A stretch of DNA of 48,682 nt from Pseudoalteromonas sp. H71 (GTDB lineage: Bacteria > Pseudomonadota > Gammaproteobacteria > Enterobacterales > Alteromonadaceae), in NCBI RefSeq assembly GCF_001468485.1, contig NZ_LODI01000044.1, positions 1-48,682 of the forward strand, read 5' to 3'. The notes beneath the pieces are model-generated. The model saw only the letters and a list, made by a program, of their open reading frames with translations. It was not told the DNA's origin and did not search any database. This document shows, piece after piece, positions 9,403 to 18,538 of this stretch. Both the position numbers and the translations under genes were made by a program. How positions within the stretch are numbered: the stretch's first letter is position 1; the number at the start of each line of letters is the position of its first letter.

Positions 9403-9420
9403 AAACCAACATGTTGGTTT
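9403..9420. promoter_or_regulatory. 18-bp perfect palindrome in the 9108-9675 gap
   Basis: AAACCAACATGTTGGTTT is a perfect palindrome without a spacer, 256 bp before the lipoprotein gene at 9676. Zero-loop palindromes of this length are more typical of repressor operators than of terminators, although more T residues follow. A second, weaker dyad GTTTACA-N5-TGTAAAC lies at 9586-9604, closer to the gene. The remaining gene-free sequence between 9108 and 9675 is AT-rich with nothing else recognised. Confidence 0.4.
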
Positions 9421-9675
9421 TTTGTGGCTCTAACCTAGGTTATTGAATTTAATTAAGGCCTATAAAAATTAAAACATGGCGTTAAACTAAAATTACATCA
9501 TTTTATATGTATAAATATGTAGCAACAACTCATAGCTTAATGGTACTTTTAAAGTTCTAGTAACAAAGGTTAGATTATTGTGCTTGTTTACATTTTTTGT
9601 AAACGGTGAATAAGCTTACCCAAGTTTAACCAAACTTTTTCAGATACTTATTTCATAGCTATCAAGGAGAAATAA

Positions 9676-12600
9676 ATGGCGAAGCGTATGATCAAATTTA
9701 CACCAATAGCGGCATCAGTTGCACTTACACTCGGCTTAACTGCGTGTGGTTCTGACAACGATGGCAATAACTATGTTGCACCAACACCACCGGCGGAATC
9801 TTTTAGCTCAGAAGACACAGCTTTATTTAACGTAGAAGTTACAGGTAAAGCGGTTAAAGGTGCGATGATGAACGCGGTGGTTAGCGTTTCAACATTAGAT
9901 GCAACAGGTGAAATGGTAGCAGTACCATTTCGTTTAGCAGCCTCAGCTGAAGCTGAAACATTCTCTGCTGAAGAGTCAACTCAAGAAGCTGCAGATGCAG
10001 CAGTTGCTGCAAGCATCTTAGCAGCAAACCCAGAAGCCGTTTTAACAAACGAAAGTGGTCGTTACAGCGTTTACTTAGAAAATGACTTTTCAGGTCCTGT
10101 ATACATCACAGTTAAAACATCAGCTGAAGGTGACGATAGCTACCTACGTTGTGATGCTTACCTAGGTTGTGGTACTTACGACGAAGCACCAGCAGCAGAA
10201 GACGATGTTAACGATGGCGATACAGCGATTGAGTTTGGCGAGTGGTACAAAACAGACCTAGAGCTTTCTGTTGTTAAATTTATTCCAGCGGTAGAAGCTG
10301 ATGCATCTGGTGCAAGTGGTGCTTTAGGCGACGCAAACGTAGCGCGTTCACTTAGAGCAAACGCGACTTTCTTAACAACGCTTGTTTCACAACTTTTAAT
10401 TGATGCGGGTGAAGGTGTTGATGCTGCTGGTATTGCTAGCTCAAGTGTTGATGTGCTTGTTCAAGTTTTAGGCCCAGATACAGCACTTTTACTAGCTTCT
10501 CTGCTAGGTGATGTTTCTAACGGCGGTGCAGTTGATTTAACTGACGTTGACGGCGAAGAAATGCTAGACGATGGTATTTTATCGTTAACTCAAGTTGCTT
10601 CATCCATTCAGGGCCTTGCAGATATTAACGGCAACATGACAAAGCTTATTGCTGGTATTAAAGCAGGTAAAGTAACCGGTAGTGACAATGCAGAGATAGC
10701 TGCACTAGCCACTGCATTACAACAAGCTGCTACAAATACAGCTAATATTTTCTTTGCAATTGCTACAGGTGAAGAAAGCGATATTGAAGCTGCACTAGCA
10801 GCTGCATTTGCTGTAAACAACCCAGATGCGACTGACGCTGAAAAAGCGGCGTTTGCTGCGCAATCTACAGGTATTGCTAAAAAGGCAAAAGCTGCTAAAG
10901 ATAAAGCTGTTAAAAATGGTGCAGCGAGTGATGCCGGTTTAGCAAAGGCCGCTGAAAAATCTAAAAAAGCACTTGAGAAAATTGGTTGTACTGACGATTG
11001 TACAGTAGGCGGTGGCTTTTACATGCAACTTGCAGCTAAAACAACTGCTGCCGTTACTGTTGCAGAAGCTGAGCTAGTGTCAATTCAGGCATCAGTTACT
11101 GCTGCGCAGGCTGATTTAGTTGCAGTACAAGCACTAGGTGGTGACACTGTAGTTGACGCAGACACAGCCGTTGCGTTTGCAAATGCGGTTGAGTTACTTG
11201 CAAATGAAGCTGAAGTGGCTGATTTAGCCGGTGAATCAAATGCATTATTTGTACAGTCTCAAGGTTTAGTGTCTGTAGCTACTTTACTTGTGGCTAATAA
11301 TACTGATTACCAACAGATTTTAGATGATGCAGACGCGTTAGTTGTCGGTTCTTCTGCTGAAATTGAAAAAGTTGCTACATTTAATACAGAACTTGAAGTA
11401 CTTGTAGCTGCTGCAGCGCAAGCACTTGTTGATTTTGATGCAGAAGTTGCAGCAGCAGCTGCTCTTGCTACAGAAACAAATGAATTAGCGCTAGCGGCTG
11501 AAACTGCTGCAATGACTGCTGAAACAGCGTCAACAACAGCACTATCTGCTGCTGAAGATGCAATGGTAGACAACGCTGAAAATGCAGCTGAGGCGCTAGT
11601 ACTTGCAGACGCTGCAATTGTTGCGGCTTCTGACTTTGCTGCAAGTGTTGACGCATTAGAAGTTGCTATTGCACAAGCATTAGCTGCTGCAGAAGCTTAC
11701 TTAGCTTTAGATGCTGACAGCGCAGATGCACAAGACTTAATTGACGCTGCAGAGGCTATGGCTGTTACAGCGGCTGCTAAAGCAGAGCTTGCATCAGAGC
11801 AGTTTGCTACAGCGTATGCTTTACAATTAACAGCGCAAGATGCAGTTGCTAAGTTTGAAGTACTTGTATCTGTTAAAGCAACATCAGAGTCACTAAGTAC
11901 AATGACTGTACTTACAAGCACTGGTGGTGAAGCGGTTCTTGATGCAGCAGATGTATTAGCTGACGTAATTAACGAACTTGCTGATATGGGCAACTCTGGT
12001 GAGGGTACGTCTACTCGTCAACCTAACTGGACTTATGCTTACAGCTTAGACGACCTAACGCTTATGCTTAACAATGAAACCACAGGCGAAATGATCAGCG
12101 CTGCTGCATCTTACCAAGGTGAGCAGTTAGTTGTTGCTTGGGGCGCTACGCTAGTTGGTGGTGACGCTACGGTTGAGCTAATGACTGCAGACACGCAAAC
12201 TAATGCACTTGCAGATTGTGTTGACTTTGCAGCTGGTAATATTGACGAGACTCAAATTGATTCTTGTTTAATATTTACATTTGACGGCGAAGTAGATGCT
12301 GACACAGTAGATGACGCTGAAATCGTTAATACTGAGACTTGGAACCACGTTACAATTATGGACGGTGATTCTGGGTTTACTGGTATGTTAAATGTAACTG
12401 CTAATGACGCGACTGATATGGGTACTGTTACTCTTGAAGGTATGTCGGGCGACCTAGACTTTAAAGTTATGGGTACGGTTGATGCAAGCGGCGATGAAGA
12501 TCAAAGCATGTTAGATGTAATGGTTAAAGGTGACGCAGCAATGGGTTACACATTATCTCTTATGGGTGCTGAGTCTACAGGTTACACTGGCGACGTTAAA

Positions 12601-12729
12601 GCGATGTACGAAGGCATGATGATGTCGTTTGGTACTGCTACTAAAGTTACTAATGGGCTTTCAATAACTTACATTGATGGTGTAACAATGGATTACACTG
12701 ATGTTGATTTAATTGACTCAAGCAAGTAA
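9676..12729 (+). CDS. large Ala-rich outer-membrane lipoprotein, function unknown
   Basis: A 1017-residue protein with a lipoprotein signal peptide: K-R near the N-terminus, a hydrophobic core and lipobox L-T-A-C with lipidated Cys24. The region after the Cys is Asp/Gly/Asn-rich. An N-terminal domain (~50-190) has Cys159 and Cys165 (C-D-A-Y-L-G-C). Residues ~390-780 are extremely rich in Ala/Glu/Asp with heptad-like patterns, suggesting long helices or coiled coil. The last ~200 residues are Met/Asp/Thr-rich and probably beta. The start is supported by an AAGGAG site. A terminator-like hairpin follows the gene, then a barrel protein and a second lipoprotein. I do not recognise the family. It may be a surface-exposed or periplasm-spanning component that works with the following barrel. 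Confidence 0.8.
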   Translation: MAKRMIKFTPIAASVALTLGLTACGSDNDGNNYVAPTPPAESFSSEDTALFNVEVTGKAVKGAMMNAVVSVSTLDATGEMVAVPFRLAASAEAETFSAEESTQEAADAAVAASILAANPEAVLTNESGRYSVYLENDFSGPVYITVKTSAEGDDSYLRCDAYLGCGTYDEAPAAEDDVNDGDTAIEFGEWYKTDLELSVVKFIPAVEADASGASGALGDANVARSLRANATFLTTLVSQLLIDAGEGVDAAGIASSSVDVLVQVLGPDTALLLASLLGDVSNGGAVDLTDVDGEEMLDDGILSLTQVASSIQGLADINGNMTKLIAGIKAGKVTGSDNAEIAALATALQQAATNTANIFFAIATGEESDIEAALAAAFAVNNPDATDAEKAAFAAQSTGIAKKAKAAKDKAVKNGAASDAGLAKAAEKSKKALEKIGCTDDCTVGGGFYMQLAAKTTAAVTVAEAELVSIQASVTAAQADLVAVQALGGDTVVDADTAVAFANAVELLANEAEVADLAGESNALFVQSQGLVSVATLLVANNTDYQQILDDADALVVGSSAEIEKVATFNTELEVLVAAAAQALVDFDAEVAAAAALATETNELALAAETAAMTAETASTTALSAAEDAMVDNAENAAEALVLADAAIVAASDFAASVDALEVAIAQALAAAEAYLALDADSADAQDLIDAAEAMAVTAAAKAELASEQFATAYALQLTAQDAVAKFEVLVSVKATSESLSTMTVLTSTGGEAVLDAADVLADVINELADMGNSGEGTSTRQPNWTYAYSLDDLTLMLNNETTGEMISAAASYQGEQLVVAWGATLVGGDATVELMTADTQTNALADCVDFAAGNIDETQIDSCLIFTFDGEVDADTVDDAEIVNTETWNHVTIMDGDSGFTGMLNVTANDATDMGTVTLEGMSGDLDFKVMGTVDASGDEDQSMLDVMVKGDAAMGYTLSLMGAESTGYTGDVKAMYEGMMMSFGTATKVTNGLSITYIDGVTMDYTDVDLIDSSK

Positions 12730-12742
12730 TTTTTAAACTATT

Positions 12743-12776
12743 AAAGGGAAAAGCAGTGTGCTTTTCCCTTTTTTTA
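12743..12776 (+). terminator. terminator/attenuator after the large lipoprotein gene
   Basis: AAAGGGAAAAGCA (12743-12755) pairs with TGCTTTTCCCTTT (from 12759), and T residues run on to about 12775. It is a strong rho-independent terminator 17 bp before the next start codon. It probably makes the first lipoprotein more abundant than the barrel and second lipoprotein. Confidence 0.75.
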
Positions 12777-12793
12777 TTGAAAGCGATTAAATT

Positions 12794-13885
12794 ATGAAAA
12801 AAAAAATTCTTTTGCTAGGATTTTCATCAGCTCTACTTTCTCCACTTGCATCCGCTAATAATCAGTTTCAAGTTTTTACTCATTTTGACGCAGAAATTTA
12901 TACCGAAGCGCAACCAGTTCAGGCATTTGTTGATGACTTTGATGCGCCGCTAACATCGGGTGACAGTGCATTTACGTACAATATATTTGAAGTAGGTGTA
13001 GGATACGGAAATTTTAAAGTTGGACTGCAAAGTCGCTTTGACTACGTATTAAACTTTGACCCTGATACGGCAAAATATACGCACACTGAAAAAAATGATC
13101 TTGCTTTTGAAGATAGATATTACACTTACTTTTTAGACGCCAAACAGGCAACGTCTAACGGTGTTTTTGTGTCTTACGATTTTAAATTTTTAGACAAAAA
13201 TGCATTAACCATTACCCCAAAATTGTCTGTATTTGCGAGTACGCATTTTCAAGATGGGATAGTTGATGGACGTATTTACAGTGATGAAGTAGAAGGCGAT
13301 ATCTCTGTTGATTATAACTATTCAAAAGATATTTTATTTAAAAAGTTTACTCCCTCAGAAAATCCAGAAGGGCTAGGTTACAGCCTAGATATATTTGCTG
13401 ATTGGCAAGTAAATGACGAATTACATGTAGGCTTTAGCGTTAAAGACTTACTTTATAAAACAGATTACGAAGACAGTGGTTTTGTAGACGGCCAAACCAC
13501 AGAGATCCCTTTTAGCCAAAACGACAATGGCGACATAATAACTCAGCCAACGGTATCGTTAAAAACGTCGTCATTTGGTAATACGCAATCTCACGATTTT
13601 GATATGAAAATGCGCATGCAAGCGTTTGCTGATTACAGAATTAACGATCGATTTTCTACTCAACTAACTCTTAAACGCTACGATCAAGATACATTTAGTC
13701 AGTTAAAAGGGCGAGTTCACTTTTGGGACCATTGGAAAGTACAGGCTGGCTACGAAACTAAAAGTAAAGCTTACTTAGTGGGGATTGAAAGCAAGTATTT
13801 TGGTCTTAATTTGCAAACCGATAGTTTAGATTTGGATAAAGCGTATTATGCAAATATAAATTGGTACATGAACATTAAGTTTTAA
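12794..13885 (+). CDS. predicted outer-membrane beta-barrel protein
   Basis: A 363-residue protein with a Sec signal peptide (M-K-K-K-I-L-L-L-G..., cleavage probably after A-S-A near residue 21). The mature part shows alternating aromatic/polar strands (for example Y-G-N-F-K-V-G-L, Y-N-W-like strands throughout) and ends in N-I-K-F, a terminal Phe of the kind recognised by the BAM complex. It sits between two lipoprotein genes, ends 9 bp before the next start and is probably cotranscribed with it. It is not recognised as a named family. It may be a channel or translocation/anchor partner for the flanking lipoproteins; that role is inference from context. Confidence 0.7.
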   Translation: MKKKILLLGFSSALLSPLASANNQFQVFTHFDAEIYTEAQPVQAFVDDFDAPLTSGDSAFTYNIFEVGVGYGNFKVGLQSRFDYVLNFDPDTAKYTHTEKNDLAFEDRYYTYFLDAKQATSNGVFVSYDFKFLDKNALTITPKLSVFASTHFQDGIVDGRIYSDEVEGDISVDYNYSKDILFKKFTPSENPEGLGYSLDIFADWQVNDELHVGFSVKDLLYKTDYEDSGFVDGQTTEIPFSQNDNGDIITQPTVSLKTSSFGNTQSHDFDMKMRMQAFADYRINDRFSTQLTLKRYDQDTFSQLKGRVHFWDHWKVQAGYETKSKAYLVGIESKYFGLNLQTDSLDLDKAYYANINWYMNIKF

Positions 13886-13894
13886 GGAATGAAG

Positions 13895-15778
13895 ATGTTA
13901 AAACAAATTATACCCTTAGGGGTTGCAGTAGCATTAGCGGGTTGTGGTGGATCATCTTCGAGTACTGATAACAATGAAAACGTGGCTTTAACTCAAATTA
14001 CAACTAATTCAACAGCACGTTTTTTTGTAGCTAATTGGCAGTCGCCGCAGGGTACGCTCAATATTTTAAATAGTGAAGGGGTTATCCAAGAATCAATTGA
14101 CGTTGATAATATTAATACCTTTAGTGTTACTGTGACACCACTCGCTTATAGCCGTTTTGAATTTATACCTGATAACACGTCGCTCCCATGTCCGCGATTT
14201 ACCGGTTGTGGTAGAACCGTGCGTGACGACCCTAATGATTTAAACGGCAACCGCTTAGTTGATTTTCAAGAACCGACGGCTGTTACATTAAATTATAAGG
14301 CCGATGCGTTTATTGCCCCTGGTGTGAACGCGGTGTATTTTTCTCCATTAAGTACTGCTATTACTGATGCCGGTTTAAGTGCAGCAAAGGCTAGTTTATC
14401 GGCCACGCCGTTTTATCATTTAACGCACAGTAACCTTACAGCAAGTGTTGAAGCTGAAATGGTCACAAATGCATTTACGTATGCCGCTATTATTGCAGGC
14501 GTAGCCGACAGTACATTTAATGTTGATGCGGCATTTAATGCTTTTTCTAGTAATGATACTGAACAGCAAGCATGGCAAGATTATAGCCAATTAGCTGCTC
14601 AATACATTCCCGATAATCTGTTTAATGAACAGGGAAATGGCTTATTACCTAACGTTGCAGGCCAAGTAAACCAGACAATTGCGAGTGTTACTACTTATCA
14701 GCAGTGGGAGCCACGTGTAAGCGAAGCACAAAGCTTAGAGTCAAGAGAGCTGCTTGTTGATGTTAGAAACATTATTGGTGTGGCAAGGCTTCAAGAAAAA
14801 AGCTACTCAGAAGAACTCGATGCTAAGTTTACTGAACTTGAGGGCGCGTTTGATGAAGATACCCAAGCAACACTGACTGCACTTATTAATGCGCTCAACG
14901 AGGTAATAACAAATTATTCACCGTTGGCTGATGATTCAGTGCCTGCTGGGCAGTATTCGCTTAGAGATTTAGACATTGATTACAGTAAATCGCCTTATAC
15001 TTGGGCAATAACGGGTACCTACGATGACCTACCCATTAGCATAGACTTATCTATTCCTACTTTTAGAGTAAGTGGTGTGTTAGGTAATAAAATTGAGGGG
15101 GTAATGACTGCTACGGTAACCAATGGTGCAACGATACTGAGTGTTGATGTTAGCGAGTTACTGATTCAGTTTGATGGTATTGAGGTGGTAAATGAAACAA
15201 ATCCTGACGCTGATACAGGTATTGCTCAGCTTACTACAGATGTTGTTATTAATAAGGCTAATGGTAAGTTGGCTGGGGATTTGTCGTTAAATTTAAATCG
15301 TTTTGTAGACTCATTTGCAGAGGTGTCTAACACGTTATCGTCTTTTAATTTTCAAGGTGATTATGAAAGTGATATTCAAAATACCGCGTTTCATATTACT
15401 GCAATTGAATCGTCCCCCTTTATTGGTGAAGAAAATGATGATTTAGCATTTACCTTTGAATTAGATTTTCCGCTAAGTGCTGCCAACGATTTTAAATTTG
15501 CTTATGTGGGTGCTGTAGATAATTTAACAGAGCTAACATCAACAGATATATATGTGAGTGCTCAAGGGCAAGCGTTAGATCTTCGTATTCGCGATGTTAA
15601 TGGCAATATTAGCTTAGTTGCTAAAGGTGAGTACGGTCGCTGGTTAGATGTAAAACAAGCGGGTCGTAATTACAGTGGCGGCTTATACTTTGGTGATACA
15701 AAAATTGCTGAGGTTACCGCTGTTCGTGGTATTCCGGGTGTTTTATTTCCAAATGGTGATTTTGAATCGTTGTTTTAA
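13895..15778 (+). CDS. lipoprotein, function unknown, partly resembling the first lipoprotein of the cluster
   Basis: The ATG at 13895 is chosen because AAGGA (13884-13888) is correctly spaced for it; the ATG at 13889 abuts that site. The product is 627 residues with lipobox L-A-G-C (Cys17) and a Ser-rich linker. Cys99 and Cys105 (C-P-R-F-T-G-C) have the same C-X5-C spacing and position after the N-terminal domain as Cys159/Cys165 of the lipoprotein at 9676. Both are followed by an acidic D-x-N-G/D-N-D-G segment and a Leu/Ala helix region, suggesting a shared N-terminal domain. An N-G-N-R-L-V-D-F sequence resembles a Ca-binding dockerin/EF-type loop. The function is unknown. It lies 9 bp after the barrel gene and is followed by a bidirectional terminator. 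Confidence 0.75.
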   Translation: MLKQIIPLGVAVALAGCGGSSSSTDNNENVALTQITTNSTARFFVANWQSPQGTLNILNSEGVIQESIDVDNINTFSVTVTPLAYSRFEFIPDNTSLPCPRFTGCGRTVRDDPNDLNGNRLVDFQEPTAVTLNYKADAFIAPGVNAVYFSPLSTAITDAGLSAAKASLSATPFYHLTHSNLTASVEAEMVTNAFTYAAIIAGVADSTFNVDAAFNAFSSNDTEQQAWQDYSQLAAQYIPDNLFNEQGNGLLPNVAGQVNQTIASVTTYQQWEPRVSEAQSLESRELLVDVRNIIGVARLQEKSYSEELDAKFTELEGAFDEDTQATLTALINALNEVITNYSPLADDSVPAGQYSLRDLDIDYSKSPYTWAITGTYDDLPISIDLSIPTFRVSGVLGNKIEGVMTATVTNGATILSVDVSELLIQFDGIEVVNETNPDADTGIAQLTTDVVINKANGKLAGDLSLNLNRFVDSFAEVSNTLSSFNFQGDYESDIQNTAFHITAIESSPFIGEENDDLAFTFELDFPLSAANDFKFAYVGAVDNLTELTSTDIYVSAQGQALDLRIRDVNGNISLVAKGEYGRWLDVKQAGRNYSGGLYFGDTKIAEVTAVRGIPGVLFPNGDFESLF

Positions 15779-15805
15779 ACCCCCTTTAGTTTTATAAACT
15801 AATAT

Positions 15806-15846
15806 TAAAAAGCCCAACAAGGTGAACACCTAGTTGGGCTTTTTGT
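15806..15846. terminator. bidirectional terminator between the lipoprotein cluster and moeA
   Basis: AAAAAGCCCAAC and GTTGGGCTTTTT form a long stem (about 15807-15818 and 15833-15845) with A residues on one side and T on the other. It can therefore end transcription from both the plus-strand lipoprotein gene and the minus-strand moeA. Confidence 0.8.
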
Positions 15847-15863
15847 ATTATTGCTCGCTGGTA

Positions 15864-17078
15864 TTACAGCAGTTCTATTTCAACGGTTTCGCCTTGTGCA
15901 ATGTTGCCACTTTGTGCAGGGACTACAATTAAGCAATTTGCTTTACTGAGTGACGACAGTACACCTGAGCCTTGTTTTTCAACAGGTTTAACAACAAGGT
16001 TATTGTTTTCATCGTTACTTGCAATACCACGTTGAAAATCTGTACGGCCCGGGCGCTTTTTAATTTGCTGAGTTGTGACTGCTTTTAAACGTAGTGTGGT
16101 TTTATGTTCATTGCCCGATAGTTTAGTCAATGCTGGTTTTACAAGTCGCTCAAGCGTCACAGCGGCAGAAACTGGGTTGCCAGGTAAACCAAAAAAGTAG
16201 CTGTTAGGCAATTTACCAAAGGCAAAGGGTTTGCCTGGTTTCATGGCTATTTTCCAAAAGTTAATATCGCCAATGTCGTTTAATACTTCTTTTGTGAAGT
16301 CGGCTTCACCAACCGATACACCGCCTGAGCTAATAACGGCGTCGGCTTGCTCGTTCGCTTTTAAAAAGGTGTTTTTAATCAAGGTTTTGTCATCAGCAAT
16401 AATACCAAAATCAATAACTTCTATATTGGGATTATTAAGTTCGCTAATAATAACAGCCCGGTTACTTTCAAAAATAGCGCCTGTAGGTAAGGTATTACCC
16501 GGCTCTATTAGTTCGTCACCAGTTGAGAACACGGCTACTTTGAGTGTTTCGTAAACGTTTACTTTATTTATGCCAATAGAGGCTAATAACCCTACATCTA
16601 CACCTTTAAGCTTTCTGCCTGCTTTTAATACCACACTGTTTACTGCAATATCTTCACCAGCAAAACGGACATTGTTATTGAGCTCAATAGTGCCTGAAAA
16701 AGTAATTTCATCGTTATTAACAGTGGCGTTTTCTTGCATAACAACGGCGTTAGCACCAGGTGGCAATGCTGCACCGGTCATAATTCTTACGCATTGGCCA
16801 GGATTAAGCGTTTTGTCGAAGGTTTGCCCAGCAAATACACTGCCTACTTGTTTGTAGGTGGTAAGGCCGTCGCTGATACACAGTGCATAACCATCCATTG
16901 CCGAGTTATCATGAGCGGGCACATTAATTGTTGATTTAACATCAGTAGCTAAAATGCGGCCAACGCTACTCATTAAAGGTATTGTTTCGGTGAGTTTATT
17001 GAAGCTAATTGCGTCCAACATATTACTGATTGCGGTTTGTATGGGTAATAAACCGGGTGCATTGCAAACATCGTTCAT
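15864..17078 (-). CDS. moeA: molybdopterin molybdenumtransferase
   Basis: A 404-residue MoeA protein that inserts molybdate into adenylylated molybdopterin to give active Moco. The N-terminal MoeA domain has V-P-x-H-D-N-S-A-M-D-G-Y (~54-65). A central MoaB/MogA-like domain has S-S-G-G-V-S-V-G-E-A-D (~247-257) and P-G-K-P-F-A-F-G. The small C-terminal beta domain ends in V-E-I-E-L-L. The length is usual (about 400-410). It is divergent from modA with only 42 bp between the start codons, so the two promoters must overlap. It fits with the mod, moa and mob genes that follow. Confidence 0.94.
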   Translation of the reverse strand: MNDVCNAPGLLPIQTAISNMLDAISFNKLTETIPLMSSVGRILATDVKSTINVPAHDNSAMDGYALCISDGLTTYKQVGSVFAGQTFDKTLNPGQCVRIMTGAALPPGANAVVMQENATVNNDEITFSGTIELNNNVRFAGEDIAVNSVVLKAGRKLKGVDVGLLASIGINKVNVYETLKVAVFSTGDELIEPGNTLPTGAIFESNRAVIISELNNPNIEVIDFGIIADDKTLIKNTFLKANEQADAVISSGGVSVGEADFTKEVLNDIGDINFWKIAMKPGKPFAFGKLPNSYFFGLPGNPVSAAVTLERLVKPALTKLSGNEHKTTLRLKAVTTQQIKKRPGRTDFQRGIASNDENNNLVVKPVEKQGSGVLSSLSKANCLIVVPAQSGNIAQGETVEIELL

Positions 17079-17120
17079 ATATATTGCTTACTTAAATCAT
17101 TTTTTAAAACAATACTTATA

Positions 17121-17873
17121 ATGTCAAAGCTTTACAATACATGGCTGGGTTATTTTTTGTTGGGTGTTTGCGTGTTTTCAAGTACGTTAAACGCAAAAGA
17201 AACAATACATGTTGCGGTGGCAAGTAATTTTAAAACTGTGCTACAAACCTTGCTACAAGACTCCCCAATACCGGGTATACAAGTAAAAATATCAGCAGCA
17301 TCGAGTGGGGTTTTATATTCTCAAATTGTGCATGGTGCGCCGTTTGATGTGTTTTTATCGGCTGACAATGTGCGCCCTCAAGCATTAATCAAAGAGGGAT
17401 TTGCTAGTGAAAGTACATTAGTTACTTATGCGCTCGGTGAACTTGCTGTGTGGCAGCCCAATGCTAATAAACTAAACGAAAAAGTAGCTATAGCTAACCC
17501 GCGTTTTTCACCCTATGGGCAAGCGTCTGACTTTTACGCTAATGCCAATTTTAAAAAGCCAATAAGTTATGTATATGGGAATAACATTACGCAAGCCTTT
17601 CAGTTTGTTCAAAGTGGTAATGCATCTGTAGGGATAGTGGCTGTTTCTACATTAAAAATGGCGTTTAATACCAGTCAAGATCCTCAATATTTGTCGTATA
17701 AGTTAATACCGCCTAGCGAGTATCCTAAAATTATTCAACAGGGGGTGATTATTAAAACGAGTAAAAAAATAGTGAGCGCTCAAAAGCTCATGGATTTTTT
17801 AATGACCAGCAACACACAGAAAAAGCTTGTTGAATTGGGGTATAGAACAAAGGATAGCAATGCTTCAAAGTGA
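17121..17873 (+). CDS. modA: molybdate ABC transporter, periplasmic binding protein
   Basis: A 250-residue binding protein with a signal peptide (hydrophobic segment ~9-20, cleavage near L-N-A-K ~24). The mature N-terminus T-I-H-V-A-V-A-S-N-F and the A-A-S-S-G-V-L-Y-S-Q-I-x-x-G-A-P-F-D-V-F-L-S-A segment form the oxyanion-binding cleft typical of ModA. It binds molybdate and delivers it to ModB. The start codon has no clear ribosome-binding site and a TATAAT-like string abuts the ATG, so the mRNA may be nearly leaderless. The stop codon overlaps the modB start by 14 nt. Confidence 0.92.
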   Translation: MSKLYNTWLGYFLLGVCVFSSTLNAKETIHVAVASNFKTVLQTLLQDSPIPGIQVKISAASSGVLYSQIVHGAPFDVFLSADNVRPQALIKEGFASESTLVTYALGELAVWQPNANKLNEKVAIANPRFSPYGQASDFYANANFKKPISYVYGNNITQAFQFVQSGNASVGIVAVSTLKMAFNTSQDPQYLSYKLIPPSEYPKIIQQGVIIKTSKKIVSAQKLMDFLMTSNTQKKLVELGYRTKDSNASK

Positions 17874-18537
17874 TTTAACTGCACTGTGGTTAACAATTAA
17901 ACTAGCCTTTATAACCGCTATATTATTACTCGCTTTTTGTATTCCTGTTGCATACAAACTAGCGGGATACAAAGGTAAATTTAAACCGTTTTTAGAAGCG
18001 CTTATTGCAATGCCGTTAGTGTTGCCACCGACCTTGCTTGGTTTTTACTTACTTGTTTTATTTTCACCTACGCATGCAGTTGGGCAATTTTGGTTTTGGC
18101 TAACAGGCACGCAGCTGGCGTTTAGTTTTCAGGGGGTGGTTATTGGTTCGCTTTTTTATTCTCTTCCTTTTGTAATGCAGCCCTTAGTTGCAGGGTTTAA
18201 GCAAATTAATCAAACCTATAATGAAGCTGCAATAGCACTGGGGTTAAGCCACTTTAAACGCTTTGTTTATTTAATTTTGCCGTTATTAAAACCCAGTATA
18301 GGTAGTGCGTTTGCATTGGGTTTTGCGCATACATTGGGTGAGTTTGGCTTAGTACTTATGATTGGTGGCAACATACAAGGAGAAACTCAAGTGGTTTCTA
18401 TTGCTTTGTACGACCATGTGGAATCGTTGAACTATGCAGCTGCGCATCAGCTTTCGCTTATTTTACTCGCTATTTCGTTTGCCTGTTTAGTGCTCTTATT
18501 TAAATTTAATAAAAGCATAGTGGGGGTTAAACAATAA
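17860..18537 (+). CDS. modB: molybdate ABC transporter permease
   Basis: The ATG at 17860 (M-L-Q-S-D-L-T...) is preferred over an upstream in-frame ATG because AAAGGA precedes it and the family starts here. The 225-residue product has about five membrane segments. The EAA loop that contacts the ATPase is at about residues 125-145 (E-A-A-I-A-L-G-L-S-H-F-K-R-F). It forms the inner-membrane channel of ModABC. It overlaps modA by 14 nt and is followed 1 nt later by modC, so the three genes form one operon. Confidence 0.93.
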   Translation: MLQSDLTALWLTIKLAFITAILLLAFCIPVAYKLAGYKGKFKPFLEALIAMPLVLPPTLLGFYLLVLFSPTHAVGQFWFWLTGTQLAFSFQGVVIGSLFYSLPFVMQPLVAGFKQINQTYNEAAIALGLSHFKRFVYLILPLLKPSIGSAFALGFAHTLGEFGLVLMIGGNIQGETQVVSIALYDHVESLNYAAAHQLSLILLAISFACLVLLFKFNKSIVGVKQ

Positions 18538-18538
18538 C

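Noticed and set aside
11307..11993. Ser/Ala-rich frames antisense to the large lipoprotein
   Set aside because: They follow from the GCT/GCA-rich coding strand; no start signals or motifs are seen.
10900..12000. CRISPR or satellite repeat in the Ala-rich coding region
   Set aside because: The repetition is codon-level (GCT/GCA) without constant-length repeats and spacers.
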